Of a DNA stretch of 64,000 bases, positions 1-10,880 are shown in pieces. The translations under genes and the position numbers were made by a program. This DNA is from Asterella californica (Eukaryota > Streptophyta > Marchantiopsida > Marchantiales > Aytoniaceae). Below the pieces are notes generated by a model. The model had not been told where the DNA came from, did no database searches, and was given only the letters and a program-made list of their open reading frames with translations. Every line of letters begins with the position of its first letter. Position 1 is the stretch's first letter. The DNA is taken from assembly GCA_036924285.1 (NCBI GenBank), contig JAYKYS010000001.1, positions 667,501 through 731,500 of the forward strand. Reading direction: 5' to 3'.

Positions 1-830
1 TTTTCTAGGTTCGTGGTGAACCAAAATTTCAGATTCAAGAATGAGTTCATGTACGTTGTAGGCTCATGTGAGCCCAGCCTGGCCAGGTCGGGACGGGAGG
101 ATGTAGACACGAGTGAAGATTTTCAAGAGCAAGATCTGATACTGATAAGTTCCAAAGTTGTAACCGACTCACGAGCTTTTTCACAGTACAGTACAGTCTT
201 GAGACATGGCAAATAATCCGGATCTACGTCTCATCATGTTCGCAAATTCGGGTTGCCAACTGACTTGTCAACCACGCTTTCACTGCGTTCATGTACTCTG
301 AAGACATATATCCCTTTTGTCGTATGATGATCCCGCTGGGACCACTGCCCCTTCCCTCCGAATGTGGAGCCATCATCTACGTGGAAGGTCCCAGAGATGA
401 ATTTCTGTAACTTGAATGTACTGGCTGCTGGGGTTGTGGTCACACTCTTTGTCGGCAGAACAGGGAGAAGTAACAAATAGGAAGACTTAATATTTAAGTG
501 CTCGTCCTCATATAGTCGCTAAGAGGACGTGCGGAATTTGTCGTGGAGCGAGATTGTAATACTGCGCCTTCTTGGTGGAGGAAGTCATCGAGGGAATCTC
601 AAGTTCATTCCGAGGTGACTGTTTCGTCCAGATACGTTTCCGCGTACCGTACATCTTTTTGTCTTCCTCAAGTTTGGGCAGGCGGTGAAGTCAACTCTTG
701 GGGAAGTGCACTTCCATGTGTTCAGCCGCGTTGCACCGTTACAAGGTCGTACGTCCTCGATTGCTCTTTACGTCGCTTCTAACCCGGAAAGATAGAGTAT
801 CTGATCGTCCACAAGCCACTTCCACCGAGT
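1..830 (-). other. Coding-like scraps, unidentified
   Basis: Several short frames on the minus strand read like protein but match no family I know. One runs from about 740 down to 500 (KMYGTRKRIWTKQSP... ending in a stop). Another runs from 476 down to 234. A third could begin after a TATGTCTTCAG acceptor near 301 and gives YMNAVKAWLTSQLATRICEH before a stop near 220. They could be the last exons of a minus-strand gene or chance frames. No joined model keeps phase convincingly, so no gene is claimed. Confidence 0.18.
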
Positions 831-2407
831 AATTTCCAGTGCTCCAGTGAGAGCCTCTAAACGTAATTCGAACTACGACCGAGAAACTTCGACTTCACTG
901 ATGTCAATCAGGAGAATACCGTACATGTACGGTAAAACGTGTCAGGGCCTGTCCAGGTTTCCACCTACATAACGCTTAATGCAAGGTGAGCTTTTCTTTC
1001 TGGATTAGTTCCACTTAAATAGAGTAACTTCGAAGGAGAAACGTGAGACCTTTTGATGAAGTTAGAACAACGTGCAGCTGAGATATGCAATGGTCCAAGC
1101 GCTCTGTCCTTATGAGATGCTAACGGAAGTGGAAGTCCTACCATCCGCATATTTCAGGAAGGTCAAAAACTTGACAACTCCTGAACTTTCCTTCACTTCT
1201 CTGGGCCTCATCAAGATCTTTTTGAGAAGAGACCGCTTCTAGAACTCGGCTGGTCAACCAGATGATCCCCAGATGCTTTACTAGTTAATGGAGGCAACAG
1301 CATCATCTCAACAGGCGTGTTTGTCTCTCAGATTCATAAGCTAGACTTCCAGGCACCCGATGAATCTGAGAGACAAATCCGCCTATCGAGATGGCGCAAT
1401 AATCCGAGTGTTCTGATAACCTTTGCTTGGCTGCATACCAGCTCAACCTATTCTACTGTGGGTTCGTAGCTTAGCCTGAAACCTCAACCACAGCAAGTTC
1501 AGTTCTCTTCCACTCCTAAGCGGATTCCCAGATCGAATCGTCCCATTCGGCTTGACTGCGGCGTGCGCTGGCTTCTCCGCAGACAACAAATCCAGAGGCA
1601 GCACTGTTCAGCAAAATTTTCAAGGTCAGCGTCTTGATAGAGACTATTTCAACACACATACTGAATAGATTGAGTGTTGCTTTATTTCCCAAGTTCTAGG
1701 ATTTCCAACATAGCTCCAGGATCTACTACGCAGACAATGAGACGACGTGAATGGGATCAGACAATGTTTAAAGTTGACGCTTGTGGGTAACAAGCCGAAT
1801 AGAAACTCAAACCATACGCACGCTGCTTGGAACGCAGGTTAGTTCCTAGAAGACGTCAGAAAACAAGCTGAACTTGGCCCTCCCAGTCCTTACTGATGCG
1901 CAATACTAACAGCTTGTAAGTTGAGTAGTTCCTGACCCAACTGTGGACACTCACTTCCACTTTTCAGTCCCCTGTTTAGGCTGAGAAATGGTTCTTATTC
2001 AGATGTATAAACCGGGACACTGCCCCTCCTTATAGAAAGATAGTTGATGATCTAGCTCCAGTATGAGACTAAAGCTTATTGACAAACGGTAAACAGAGTT
2101 TCTAGCCAAGGGAGCTACTCAACGAGCACGTCCAGGCTACTAGTCTAGGTCTTAAGTCCACAATTTCAAGGAGCAGCAGCAAGTAGAAGAAAACCACAAG
2201 TACCTACAAGAGCAAATCGGACGAACCTCTCTCTGTTCACACCGATTTGTACTGAAGCCACAAGCTGAAAGATGAACTCACTTGTCATGATTCACTGCTT
2301 TCTGAAAAGCCGACCTTGCTAGAAAGACTAAAAAAGGTGCAGTGGACATGCCTGACGTTTGAGTGGGACAGCCCAACTTGAACGACGTAGTTGGGATCCG
2401 TTGGTGC
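831..2407. other. Non-coding interval with one strong hairpin
   Basis: No frame of useful length carries recognisable protein signal on either strand. A minus-strand frame at 1150-965 looks faintly coding but cannot be named. The only clear structure is the 75-bp inverted repeat at 1312-1386, listed separately. The stretch probably contains the 3' flank of the POP3-like gene that ends at 2408. Confidence 0.4.
1312..1386. repeat. Inverted repeat able to form a pre-miRNA-like hairpin
   Basis: An 18-bp perfect stem pairs 1320-1337 with 1360-1377 around a 22-nt loop. Beyond the stem, two mismatched positions are followed by further pairing (AGGCG with CGCCT), so the arms extend to about 27 bp. 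Size and shape fit a plant microRNA precursor or a very small foldback transposon. No known miRNA was recognised in the arms. Confidence 0.5.
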
Positions 2408-4034
2408 TTATTTCCTCACGACGGTCCGTACAGCAGTGTTGATGGGTGATTTTCCAGTCTGTGCCCAAAGAAACTCAGTGAGTGATGAAACCGAGGATCT
2501 ACTCCTTTTTCATATTATTAACTAATTCGACCTAAGACTTACAGTTTTCAGTGTAATTCAAGTCAAGGATAGAAACTAACCTTGACTCCAACAGCAACAG
2601 CAGTCCTTAGTCCAAGGACTTCTCCCAGAAGCAGAGAACCCATTCCATCACCTCCATTGATGGAAACCATGGGCACACCCCTGCTCTTGCTTAGGTGTGC
2701 TAAGTGGCTCACTAAGTTCTTGGGGTGCACATCCACTGCTACTAATATCGCCTGTATGTAGTCAACTGGTCAGAGCTCTCCTCGGCGCAGCAGCCACTAG
2801 CTAAAGCTCGACATATGGTCGTTAGCTAGCTTCAACAAAGTCTTCCGACATAAACATCTCAGCTAAACAGGATAGGCATCAACTTCAGAAGCTACGATCT
2901 CCAAGCTACGTATGAGGGAGAAACTGACTACCTGCAACGTTAAGGGTTTGCTTTTGCCAGGCCCTGCAAGTACTTCTTCACAAGACTCCACAGATTTCGC
3001 AAGCTTCTCTGCTATACTATTCCCCTTCTTACTTTCGTGAGGCATTCTCTCCAGTGTCCGGGTGACGCTGTTGATGCCGACGCAAAAATGAGCCTAATTT
3101 AGACAAAGCAGACAATACACGGAAGACCAGGATGTTGTGTGTCAGTTAAGTTGGCTCTCCTTTCAAAGTGGAACTGACGCAGCAAGCAGTAACCATATCC
3201 AAAGGTTTTAGGGATTTAGAATCTGCAGTGAGTCACAGACTGAAGAGAATTCCTACATAGATTTGTCATTAAGGTATGCTTAGAAGTGAATTTGATAACG
3301 AAACGTTACTCTACAACAAGATGACAGTGCCCGCAATCACGTTAGTTGGAAAGATGTGCACGCAGATTCAGTACTGCTAAGGGTTGCAAACATGTGGTTA
3401 CGGCTACAGATTCGATTTGATCCACAAATTCACAATGGCGTAAGCTGACCTTCAAATCATCCGCAACTTTGTGGGCTCCGGTCTGCTCTGTAGCATTCTC
3501 TGACTTCACATTCACTCCACTGTCTTTCAGAGCTCTGTGAATGAGCAAGAACTATCACGCTATGCGCACATTACCATCATAAAGCAAAATGATCCAATCA
3601 CAGAGCCAAACTACAGCCGTGTGCGGAAGGAACAATTTGCATATAGCTGCTAACACTAACCCAGTTTGATGCATATGGTCTAGCAAGTGGAAACGCTAAA
3701 ACGGAAAACATTACAGCCATAAGTGCCGGGTGGTGCATCCGTACTGAGACATTGAGTTGAGGAACGACTGGAGTGCCCTCCCAGATATCGGGCGCTCAAA
3801 CTCGTTTTCCATCTCCGGAGGAATGTTCCTATCCTTGCACTTCAAGTACCACTCTTCGCCAATTCCCACTGGCAGCAAACTGAAACAACTGTCAAATCAG
3901 AACGATTTATTTGTCTTTCGAGCCACATAGACTGCGTCTAACGACCTGCATCGAACTCGTTGAAGTCTTGAACTTCGAAGTGAAACTATGAAACACCCCG
4001 CCACAGGTAGACTATGCCAGTGCTCAGGAAACAT
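2408..4034 (-). CDS. L7Ae-fold protein, RNase P/MRP subunit POP3/Rpp38-like
   Basis: Predicted minus-strand gene of six exons: 4034-3946, 3879-3745, 3534-3450, 3093-2932, 2751-2581 and 2458-2408. The total is 693 nt, giving 230 aa with matching phase at every junction. The C-terminal half has the layout of Rpp38/POP3. It starts with VGINSVTRTLER, as in the family's (I/V)G(I/L)N-VTR-LER helix. A strand ILVAVDVHPKNLVSHLAHL follows, then SRGVPMVSI and a final GLRTAVAVGVK strand. In this family the L7Ae domain binds kink-turn RNA in nuclear RNase P and RNase MRP, which process tRNA and rRNA precursors. The first two exons carry no recognised domain, so the start at 4034 is the weakest part. A 40-residue loop between the first two domain blocks is longer than usual. 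Another L7Ae family member remains possible. Family call moderate, exon chain good. Confidence 0.6.
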
Positions 4035-4707
4035 TTTTGAAAAAGCTCTGCAAACTTTCCGGTATTTTGTAACGCGGATCGGGAAACTTTACTTTCATTC
4101 GGAAGGCGTCCTAAAGTGGCATTTTTGGACCGGCTAATTCCCGAAGGATCGTTTTACATCTTGGAATATTTCTGGTTCGATTTGTAACCAGATAAAATGT
4201 ATCCAAAGTGTACATCTAGCCTGGGAAAGGAAAGGGCCAAGTGGGAGAAGCTGATTGACAATTGGTGTAGGTGGGAAAAATCACGCGCGTGAATAGGCAT
4301 TTCGGACGTTTGGCGAGGACGATTTTTGAAGCGAGCGTAAGAGGTTTGGCGGAGATGATTTTTCCTTTGCGGAGGGGGTTGTTTCTTCTCGGCTGCCGCC
4401 TTTGTTCGGGCTAGTTTTTTCTATCTTAGCGGAGGTCAAGTTTTGAGAAACACAAGGAAAAGGAAAAGCGGACAAGTAATCAAAAGATTCTGGAATTCGG
4501 TTGGTTGGAGAAAGGTGAGAAGTGACTGGATTCAGAACATACTTAAATAAAATATTTACATATCTATTGATACAAGAAGATAGTAAAATGTCTAGCATGA
4601 TAGAAAGCGAAAAAGAACAAACATGTGAGATCTTGATATGTTTGATCGGTATGTGATATGTGTGTATGAATAATTATAGTTCACGCTGAATCTTTATGCC
4701 AAAAGAA

Positions 4708-4862
4708 GAGAGTAGAGTTTACTCTGAACTTGTATATTTTACAAGTGGCAGTGAAGTCGGAAAACAGTGAGCCGACTTTAGGATACAGTTTGTAACGCTA
4801 TGTCCAAAAAAACGTTGAGTAGAGTTCACTGGAACATGTATAGTTTACAAGTGGCAGTGAAG
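4708..4862. repeat. Spaced direct repeat, two 48-bp units
   Basis: A unit near 4708-4755 and another near 4815-4862 share GAGTAGAGTT(T/C)ACT followed by ACAAGTGGCAGTGAAG, about 107 bp apart. In the first unit ACTTGT and ACAAGT can pair as a small stem. The units differ at a few positions, so the duplication is not recent. Confidence 0.6.
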
Positions 4863-5027
4863 CGATAAACACGAGAATCAAGGAAGTGGTGATAAAAACA
4901 CGTACAGTCATTGCATGCTCGATGCAAGAGAAAAACTATAAGTGTTGAAGGTCTTGCGCTTCAGAACCTCAAGACAGGAAGCTACACTCATGAATACATC
5001 AATTTACTTAGACGTTTAATTTAATAC

Positions 5028-5115
5028 CTAACCATTCTTCTAAAAAAGATTAAGAATTAAATGAAATAAACATGCATATTTCTTCTCTTCCGAACTCGAA
5101 AGAGATGAATATACA
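5028..5115. repeat. Paired-hairpin family, copy A
   Basis: The first, decayed hairpin (TACCTAACCATTCTT... AAGATTAAG) is followed after about 20 nt by a second one, CATATTTCTTCTCTTCCGA... paired with TCGAAAGAGATGAATATAC. The same two-part design recurs near 20528, 23565 and 59925. Confidence 0.5.
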
Positions 5116-6199
5116 TAAAAACAGATGTATACATATATAGATACTTATACAAGAATGTACAAGTACTGCGAGAGAGTGAATATGCCTGCTCTACAAATCC
5201 TCCGATTGTCAACTCTCGACAGCAGTCCGGCGCCGAAACCGTAGAAAAGTTTGGCAGAATTCCCCACAAAGTATGAGTCTTGGAAAGCTCCGGAGTTCGA
5301 CTTGGAGATGTAGGGAGGCCATGCTGGAAAGCTTGCGCAAGACTCAACAAGTGGGTCCGAATGCAAGTCATGCATTTATTTCGTTAGCTGTTAGAGTAGA
5401 AAACAAAGATAATTTACACGCTAAACATATGAGATAGTTATCGTCGTTTTAACCAAACCAGTTAGATACACTTGAAGCATTGTGACAACTTCCAGTACCC
5501 TGGTGGTTTCGTATTGAAAGCCATCTGTCTCAAGAAATGCCAGACTCTCTGGTGGCCGATGGTTGTCTAAGTACATATCGGTTTCCTGGTCTTGTTATCT
5601 TTAGATACATATTTTCTATAGATTTTAAGTTTTCAATCAATGTTTGACTTTCATAGTTTAAGTTCAATCGTCCAATTTCTTTCAAGTTCTACCACTAAGT
5701 AATATACCTTGACGACAACTCAAATTGATATGAAGATCCAATAGTCCGATGGCTTTATGGTTCATTATGTGGTTGTCAAAACTGACGTTATGTGACTCAG
5801 GGTTTAATAAGTTTTTATATGCATTGTGCATACTATCGCCTTTAAAAAAAACTATAAATCCATCAAAGTTTTTATCTTTTCTCTTATTATAAAATACCAG
5901 AATATTTCAGAATTTAAAAGCGAATTACTCAAAGGAGGAGTGAAGTAATTCTCTCATGCCTTTTCGATTCATATTTGTGGTTGAATAAAAACTGGAATTG
6001 AAAATGCCGAGATATTTATCTTTTAATTTAGAGGATATTAATTTAGTTGAATTAGAGTTTAGGATATGGTACATTTAACTAAGGGAAAATATCCAAATTT
6101 TTTATCAAGTCATATTTATTTCTTGTAATTCTGTAAATCATACATACATTGATAATCACAGTAATAATCAGCGTAAAGTTGCAATAGTATTCACCAACC

Positions 6200-9100
6200 G
6201 TACTGTAACGAGGTTTCACTGGAAAGAACTCACACCAGCTGAATGGCGTTAGGCAAGTTCGACATATCAGAACGCAGAAGCAGGAGGGCCATATCAGGGT
6301 ATTTCTTGCGTTACTGCTCCGCAGGCGACAGCAGCAGCTCGCTGTCCTTCGCTACACGAGTCACATGTTGGAAGAGTTGAGTTCATTTTGACATCTGTCG
6401 AACTAGCTTCAAAAGGTACAGCCGCACTAGAACTACATGGCTCATGCCTTTTACCTCTTAGCGTCACCAAAGAGACATGCCGATTAGGGGCAAGGGAGTG
6501 CCACTGGTATCAAATCATTGATGCATATGCCTCAGTAGTCTCTTTAGCATCACCAAACAGACAAGTCGCTCGTCAAAATATCTCAACACGAACTTTACAC
6601 CTAGTGCACCTATAAGGATTGTGATTTGTATCCATTGAAAACACGTGCAGGTTCGCAAAGGAGAGACGCGGAAGCGGCAGCCTTCCGGTTGACAGCTTGG
6701 AACAATGTCTTCCGTATAACTGTCTAAAGCATATACCGATATGCGAATGAAAATCACAGACCGCTGCCGCAGCTTTTACTTTTCAGAAGGTACGGCAAAC
6801 GGACTCCCCTTACATTCGATGGATAGGACTCTTGATTCCGAAACACTGCCGACCAAGACTTGTGACGACACTCAGCCAGGGCGTACAGCTCCGTGGTACA
6901 TTGATCAAACAAGCATATCGAAAGCGATTAGAGCACTCACCTCGTAAGGTACAGAATCAGGTATACATTTATCCCTTGCCACCTTCCGACTGCAGAGAGC
7001 CCGAGACTCTGGTATTTATATTCACAGTCTTTTTATCACACAACTATCATGAAGTAGGAAGTAACTGTAGCGTTGTATGTGTTTATTAAATATACTTCAA
7101 TTACAACACATCTGGACTCAAAGTGGAGTGTTGCGATTACAGAAGAACGTTAACTCATGTGGACTGAGCTTAGGTCATTTAAATTTCCACAACTTTCTTA
7201 TCCTCGACTTCTTCTCTTTGTGTTCTATAAATTGCACGACGGAGCTGGTCTGAAACGCTTTACTGAGTTTGTTTGTTTATATAGGTGCTCGATGATGAAC
7301 TTAGAATAGGTTACTGGGAGCTAATCACATCACTTAGCCGAGAAGAGTATCTACCTAAACTTGGAGAAGATCTATCTCGTATTCGTGTGTACGGTACTGT
7401 AATTGAAGTGGAACTCGACGAGACTTTTGTGACTCATACCAAGAGCAGAGCATGGATAACGACCTTCACTGACTCTCGTTTTCCAGGTACAGGAGTCCAT
7501 ATGGGAACAGGTTTCTAACCATCGTTCTTCATATGTTCGCATCACGCTTAGGAGCTGATTTGTTCAGGACAATCTGGTTCCTGTAAAAGAAACTCGAAAA
7601 GTGCAGCTGTACTTGCGTAAGGGCGCTGCTTGCATACTTCACTGGTCACGCACCTCTCACACAGTGCTGGTTCAAAGAACACAAATCAACTGTGTGTGCT
7701 ACGAGGAAAAGTGCCCTACCAAATATGCTCTGAATTATACTGTCCTTCTGATTGGAATATTTACAAACAACTCAAGCTCGGCTAACGTCTGAGAGCTATC
7801 TCAGGAGCACCTGTGTAGCCATGCATATGATCCGGATTGTTCGTCTCATTCATCGAACTGCATAGATAGTTTTGATTTACTTGCGTCCTCGTAACAGGCC
7901 TGACACAGAAGCCCAAGCCATCCAATCTCCTGTCTCTGCTTTGTTGTAGGGCGTTCAGAATTCTCATGATCAGAGTTGATATCAAATTAGTTTTCTCTTC
8001 TTTTTCTTTCTGACGGTTGGTATAGAAGACCGATCGTAAAGCTCCTACTCTTATACATAACATTCCAGATGGAGTTACTTTTTGGGTAGTCCTGGTGCAT
8101 GCACTTGAGGATATGGGAGCGACTGCTGCATGCACTTCAGAGTATTAGGGCAGTCCCCGGTTCATGCACTTCAAGTTGTACGGCAGTCGCTGGCAAACTC
8201 GGGAAATTCTGGCCTTATCGACCCGTACAGTGGATAACTTTGTTGATGAAAAGGATGCTAGAATCTGGAACATCCTGCGTTTCAAACACTCCCTTTCAGG
8301 CATATCCACTATTGCGACTGGGGTCTGACAAGGACTGACTTGACTAGCAAGGACATCCTTTTCCTGTAGTTCGTCTCGAAACTCGATAAGATGTAAACAT
8401 CCATGTCATGCTTGGGAAGCCTAGAAATTGTGTTGTCACAGTCGATAGGTACTGTATAACTCACGTGGGAGCAGAAACGTACTGTACCCTCTAATACGCG
8501 GTTAACGACACGTCGTGCTCTTTGCTTGCATGGAGTGACGAAGGGGCGTAGTAAGGTGGTAACGACTGATGGTCTGCATGCATTGCTAAAGCTGACTACC
8601 GTCGAGGTCGCCCAGTCGACACCCATCATGGACGACATGGAGCTGGAAAGGGAAGGCGTTGATGAGAACGGAGCAGTTCAGTCGATTCATTTCTGCTTAC
8701 CTGTGCGAATCATGAAGGAGCTCTTGCACCCGAAAGAAGAGCGAGCTTGAAATGTTGAAGTCAAGGTTATTTAGCTTAGGAGTGGCTATAGTTGGATATA
8801 CGTGAACTTTAGCTCACGTGGATGTGGTCTTAGGGTGAGCTTTCATCAGTTCAGTTCCACTCATATATAGCAGAGCCGAAGTTTGGACCAGGTCACGGGC
8901 GAATAGCAGGCTTTTGTCGGGCCACCTCTCAGACAGGGACTTCGCTATCCCTGGCTGAACTGTTAAGTTTGTCTTCATATTGCTGGAGACAACAAAGAAC
9001 TGGAAAACTTAACTGAGCCTGTAATTGCCGTCACGAATCCTCTGCTCCAAAGTTCAAGTGGGGACTAGACCATGCCGAAAACGATCGAAACCAAGCTTCG

Positions 9101-9450
9101 AGTCAAGCGGACTTGCCAATCGTCCAGCTTTGCCTCTTTTTGACGTGGAAAGCTTACCCCTTCGCCCAGCAGGTGATAGTGTGGCCGTGATTCAGTTGGC
9201 TCAAGGTCAACTCGATGAGGTCGCCACCAGCTCAGCCAACTAATAGTGGGTGTCAAAGCTAGAATCTCTTCTAAATATTCTTGCACCGCGATTTTGGCCA
9301 AGAGGCCGTGAATACTTCTGCGAGCACCTCTGGAGGTGCCATAAGGGATCGCTACGTGCGGTTTTGTATTTACTTTTATCCGTTTTGGCAGTAAGGAAAT
9401 CTATTACTCAAGAAATTGATCCCAGGTTTAGGAAATCCGATATGAAAATC
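6200..9450 (+). other. Possible exons of an unidentified plus-strand gene
   Basis: Frames here look coding but give no family. The best is an exon at about 7285-7502, between a TTTATATAG acceptor and a CCAG/GTACAG donor. It contains RIRVYGTVIEVELDETFV, a strand pattern that could be an OB-fold. A second possible exon starts after GATTTGTTCAG near 7570 (DNLVPVKETRKVQLYLRKGA). A third, about 8459-8750, ends in ...RIMKELLHPKEERA and a stop. Another open stretch lies at about 8990-9243. The pieces cannot be joined in phase with confidence. The region may be one gene, two genes or a decayed gene. Confidence 0.25.
8096..8195. repeat. Three imperfect tandem units of about 31-34 bp
   Basis: The words CATGCACTT at 8098, 8129 and 8163 each begin a unit that ends in a GGCAGTC- or GCGACTGC-like word. 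The units are diverged. The array lies inside the unidentified 6.2-9.4 kb region. Confidence 0.55.
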
Positions 9451-10880
9451 TAAAATAATATTATCAATTCACAAATGTGCCCGTAAGCGATCCACGGTTT
9501 TATACAAAGCTAGCTTTTGATAAACTAAGGGTTGTTTTTCACTTCAGAATATTTTCTAGGTTTAACATTTCCTAAATATACTTATGAGAATTTTTGTTTT
9601 TGTACTATTATCTACAAATGTATAAATGTTAAACAAAAATAATTTATCAAATAAATGAAAATAATAAAATATTTTACAAATATTAACTATTAATCTATTC
9701 TTGGAAACGAAAAAAAACAAGATATAAATCATAAGACTTGAGTAGACTATCGCATTTCAAAAATTCAAATCCGAGAGCCTGTACTATTTATTATTAATAA
9801 TACGAGTTTGATTTATCACCTAACCCTTCCTGCATGAAGGGTTAGGTAATAACTTGAACGCTTGGAACGCTTGAAATTTGACTTTCCGATGGAGGAGGCA
9901 AAATATGACTGTGGTATTCATAAAATGGAAAGACTCTAGAAACTCTCGCCGTGGGAAGGAGGCAAGAGAAACGCAAACGCCACGCAACTAACGCTCGCAA
10001 CTAACTCCGGTAAGAGCACGGAGTGAAGGCGAGGAGCCTGTCATTCATACAATCTACAGGGCATTGGCCCCGCCGCTACCTCCACCTACTTGAACCTTTT
10101 GAGTGACTCATTGTCGTTCGGAATATCCTCTGCCTCAGATTCTTGCTCAGATTTCTTGCTGTGCTAATCTCAGGGGCCTGGGACGTGGGAGTTGAGATAC
10201 TGGAGACGAGGTTAGGTACGGGTAAGCCGTTAAACTGCCTGTGATGCGACGCCTCGCTGCCGACTAGAGCAGGAATGTCAATAAAAACTTGGCATCGTCA
10301 GAGTCTTCTGCGAGCATCTCATTCCCGACGTGCAGCACTGTCGACCTGGATCAGCGGATCCTTGTATTTTTTGGATCTTGTCTGTTGCCACGTTGAGCTG
10401 ATTTGGCTTCGTCCTCCTTTGAACCTTACTCAACGATTCGATGAAGTCAATTCTGGCGGCAAGACTGTGACTGAAAAAAAAGGAAAAGAAGAGCGAGCAG
10501 CTCACGTGTGTTGGAAAAGATGAGAATTTTGAGGGCTTGTGGAATCGCGCAATCGAGTCAGTAATCCGAATCTCCTTGCTTCCAGTACAGGCGACTGGCC
10601 CGGCTGCGCAGGCGCCTTCGCGAGTGCGGGGAGGAGAATGGGAGAAGCCACCTCCGATCGATGTGGTCGAAGCTGAGTAGCATCTAAATGTTGAGACTAG
10701 AGGAAGTACAAGTGACTCAGGTGAAGATGAGTGGCGGACAGTAGAAGAGTCCTGAAATATACTGACTGCTGACTTCCAGTACTACTCAGAGGACTTGTTT
10801 GAACTTCCTGAGTCGCGTCATCGTCAGCGGAGTTTAGATAGAGGTTGGAGCTTCGAACAGAGGAATCAGCTTACACGCGG
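9451..10880. other. AT-rich DNA, then the upstream region of NAGS
   Basis: From 9451 to about 9880 the sequence is AT-rich and holds one single-hairpin member of the repeat family (9818-9847). From about 9880 to 10880 base composition rises and small frames appear (for example 10275-10523), none with recognisable content. This is the likely promoter and 5' untranslated region of the NAGS gene. No specific promoter element is claimed. Confidence 0.4.
9818..9847. repeat. Perfect hairpin, copy B of the hairpin family
   Basis: ACCTAACCCTT (9818-9828) pairs perfectly with AAGGGTTAGGT (9837-9847) around an 8-nt loop. It is the cleanest copy of the first hairpin seen at 5028, 20528, 23565 and 59925. 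Only this first hairpin is evident here; no second hairpin follows. Confidence 0.7.

Larger units (their letters stand above)
4035..6200. other. AT-rich intergenic DNA with repeats
   Basis: No gene is supported. The interval holds a spaced 48-bp direct repeat (4708-4862), one copy of the paired-hairpin family (5028-5115) and long AT-rich runs from about 5400 onward. The small frames at 4281-4598 and 5057-5375 have low-complexity or biased composition and no recognisable domain. Confidence 0.5.

Noticed and set aside
8309..8638. 109-codon minus-strand frame
   Set aside because: Lies antisense to a plus-strand frame with better composition and splice context; no recognisable motif.
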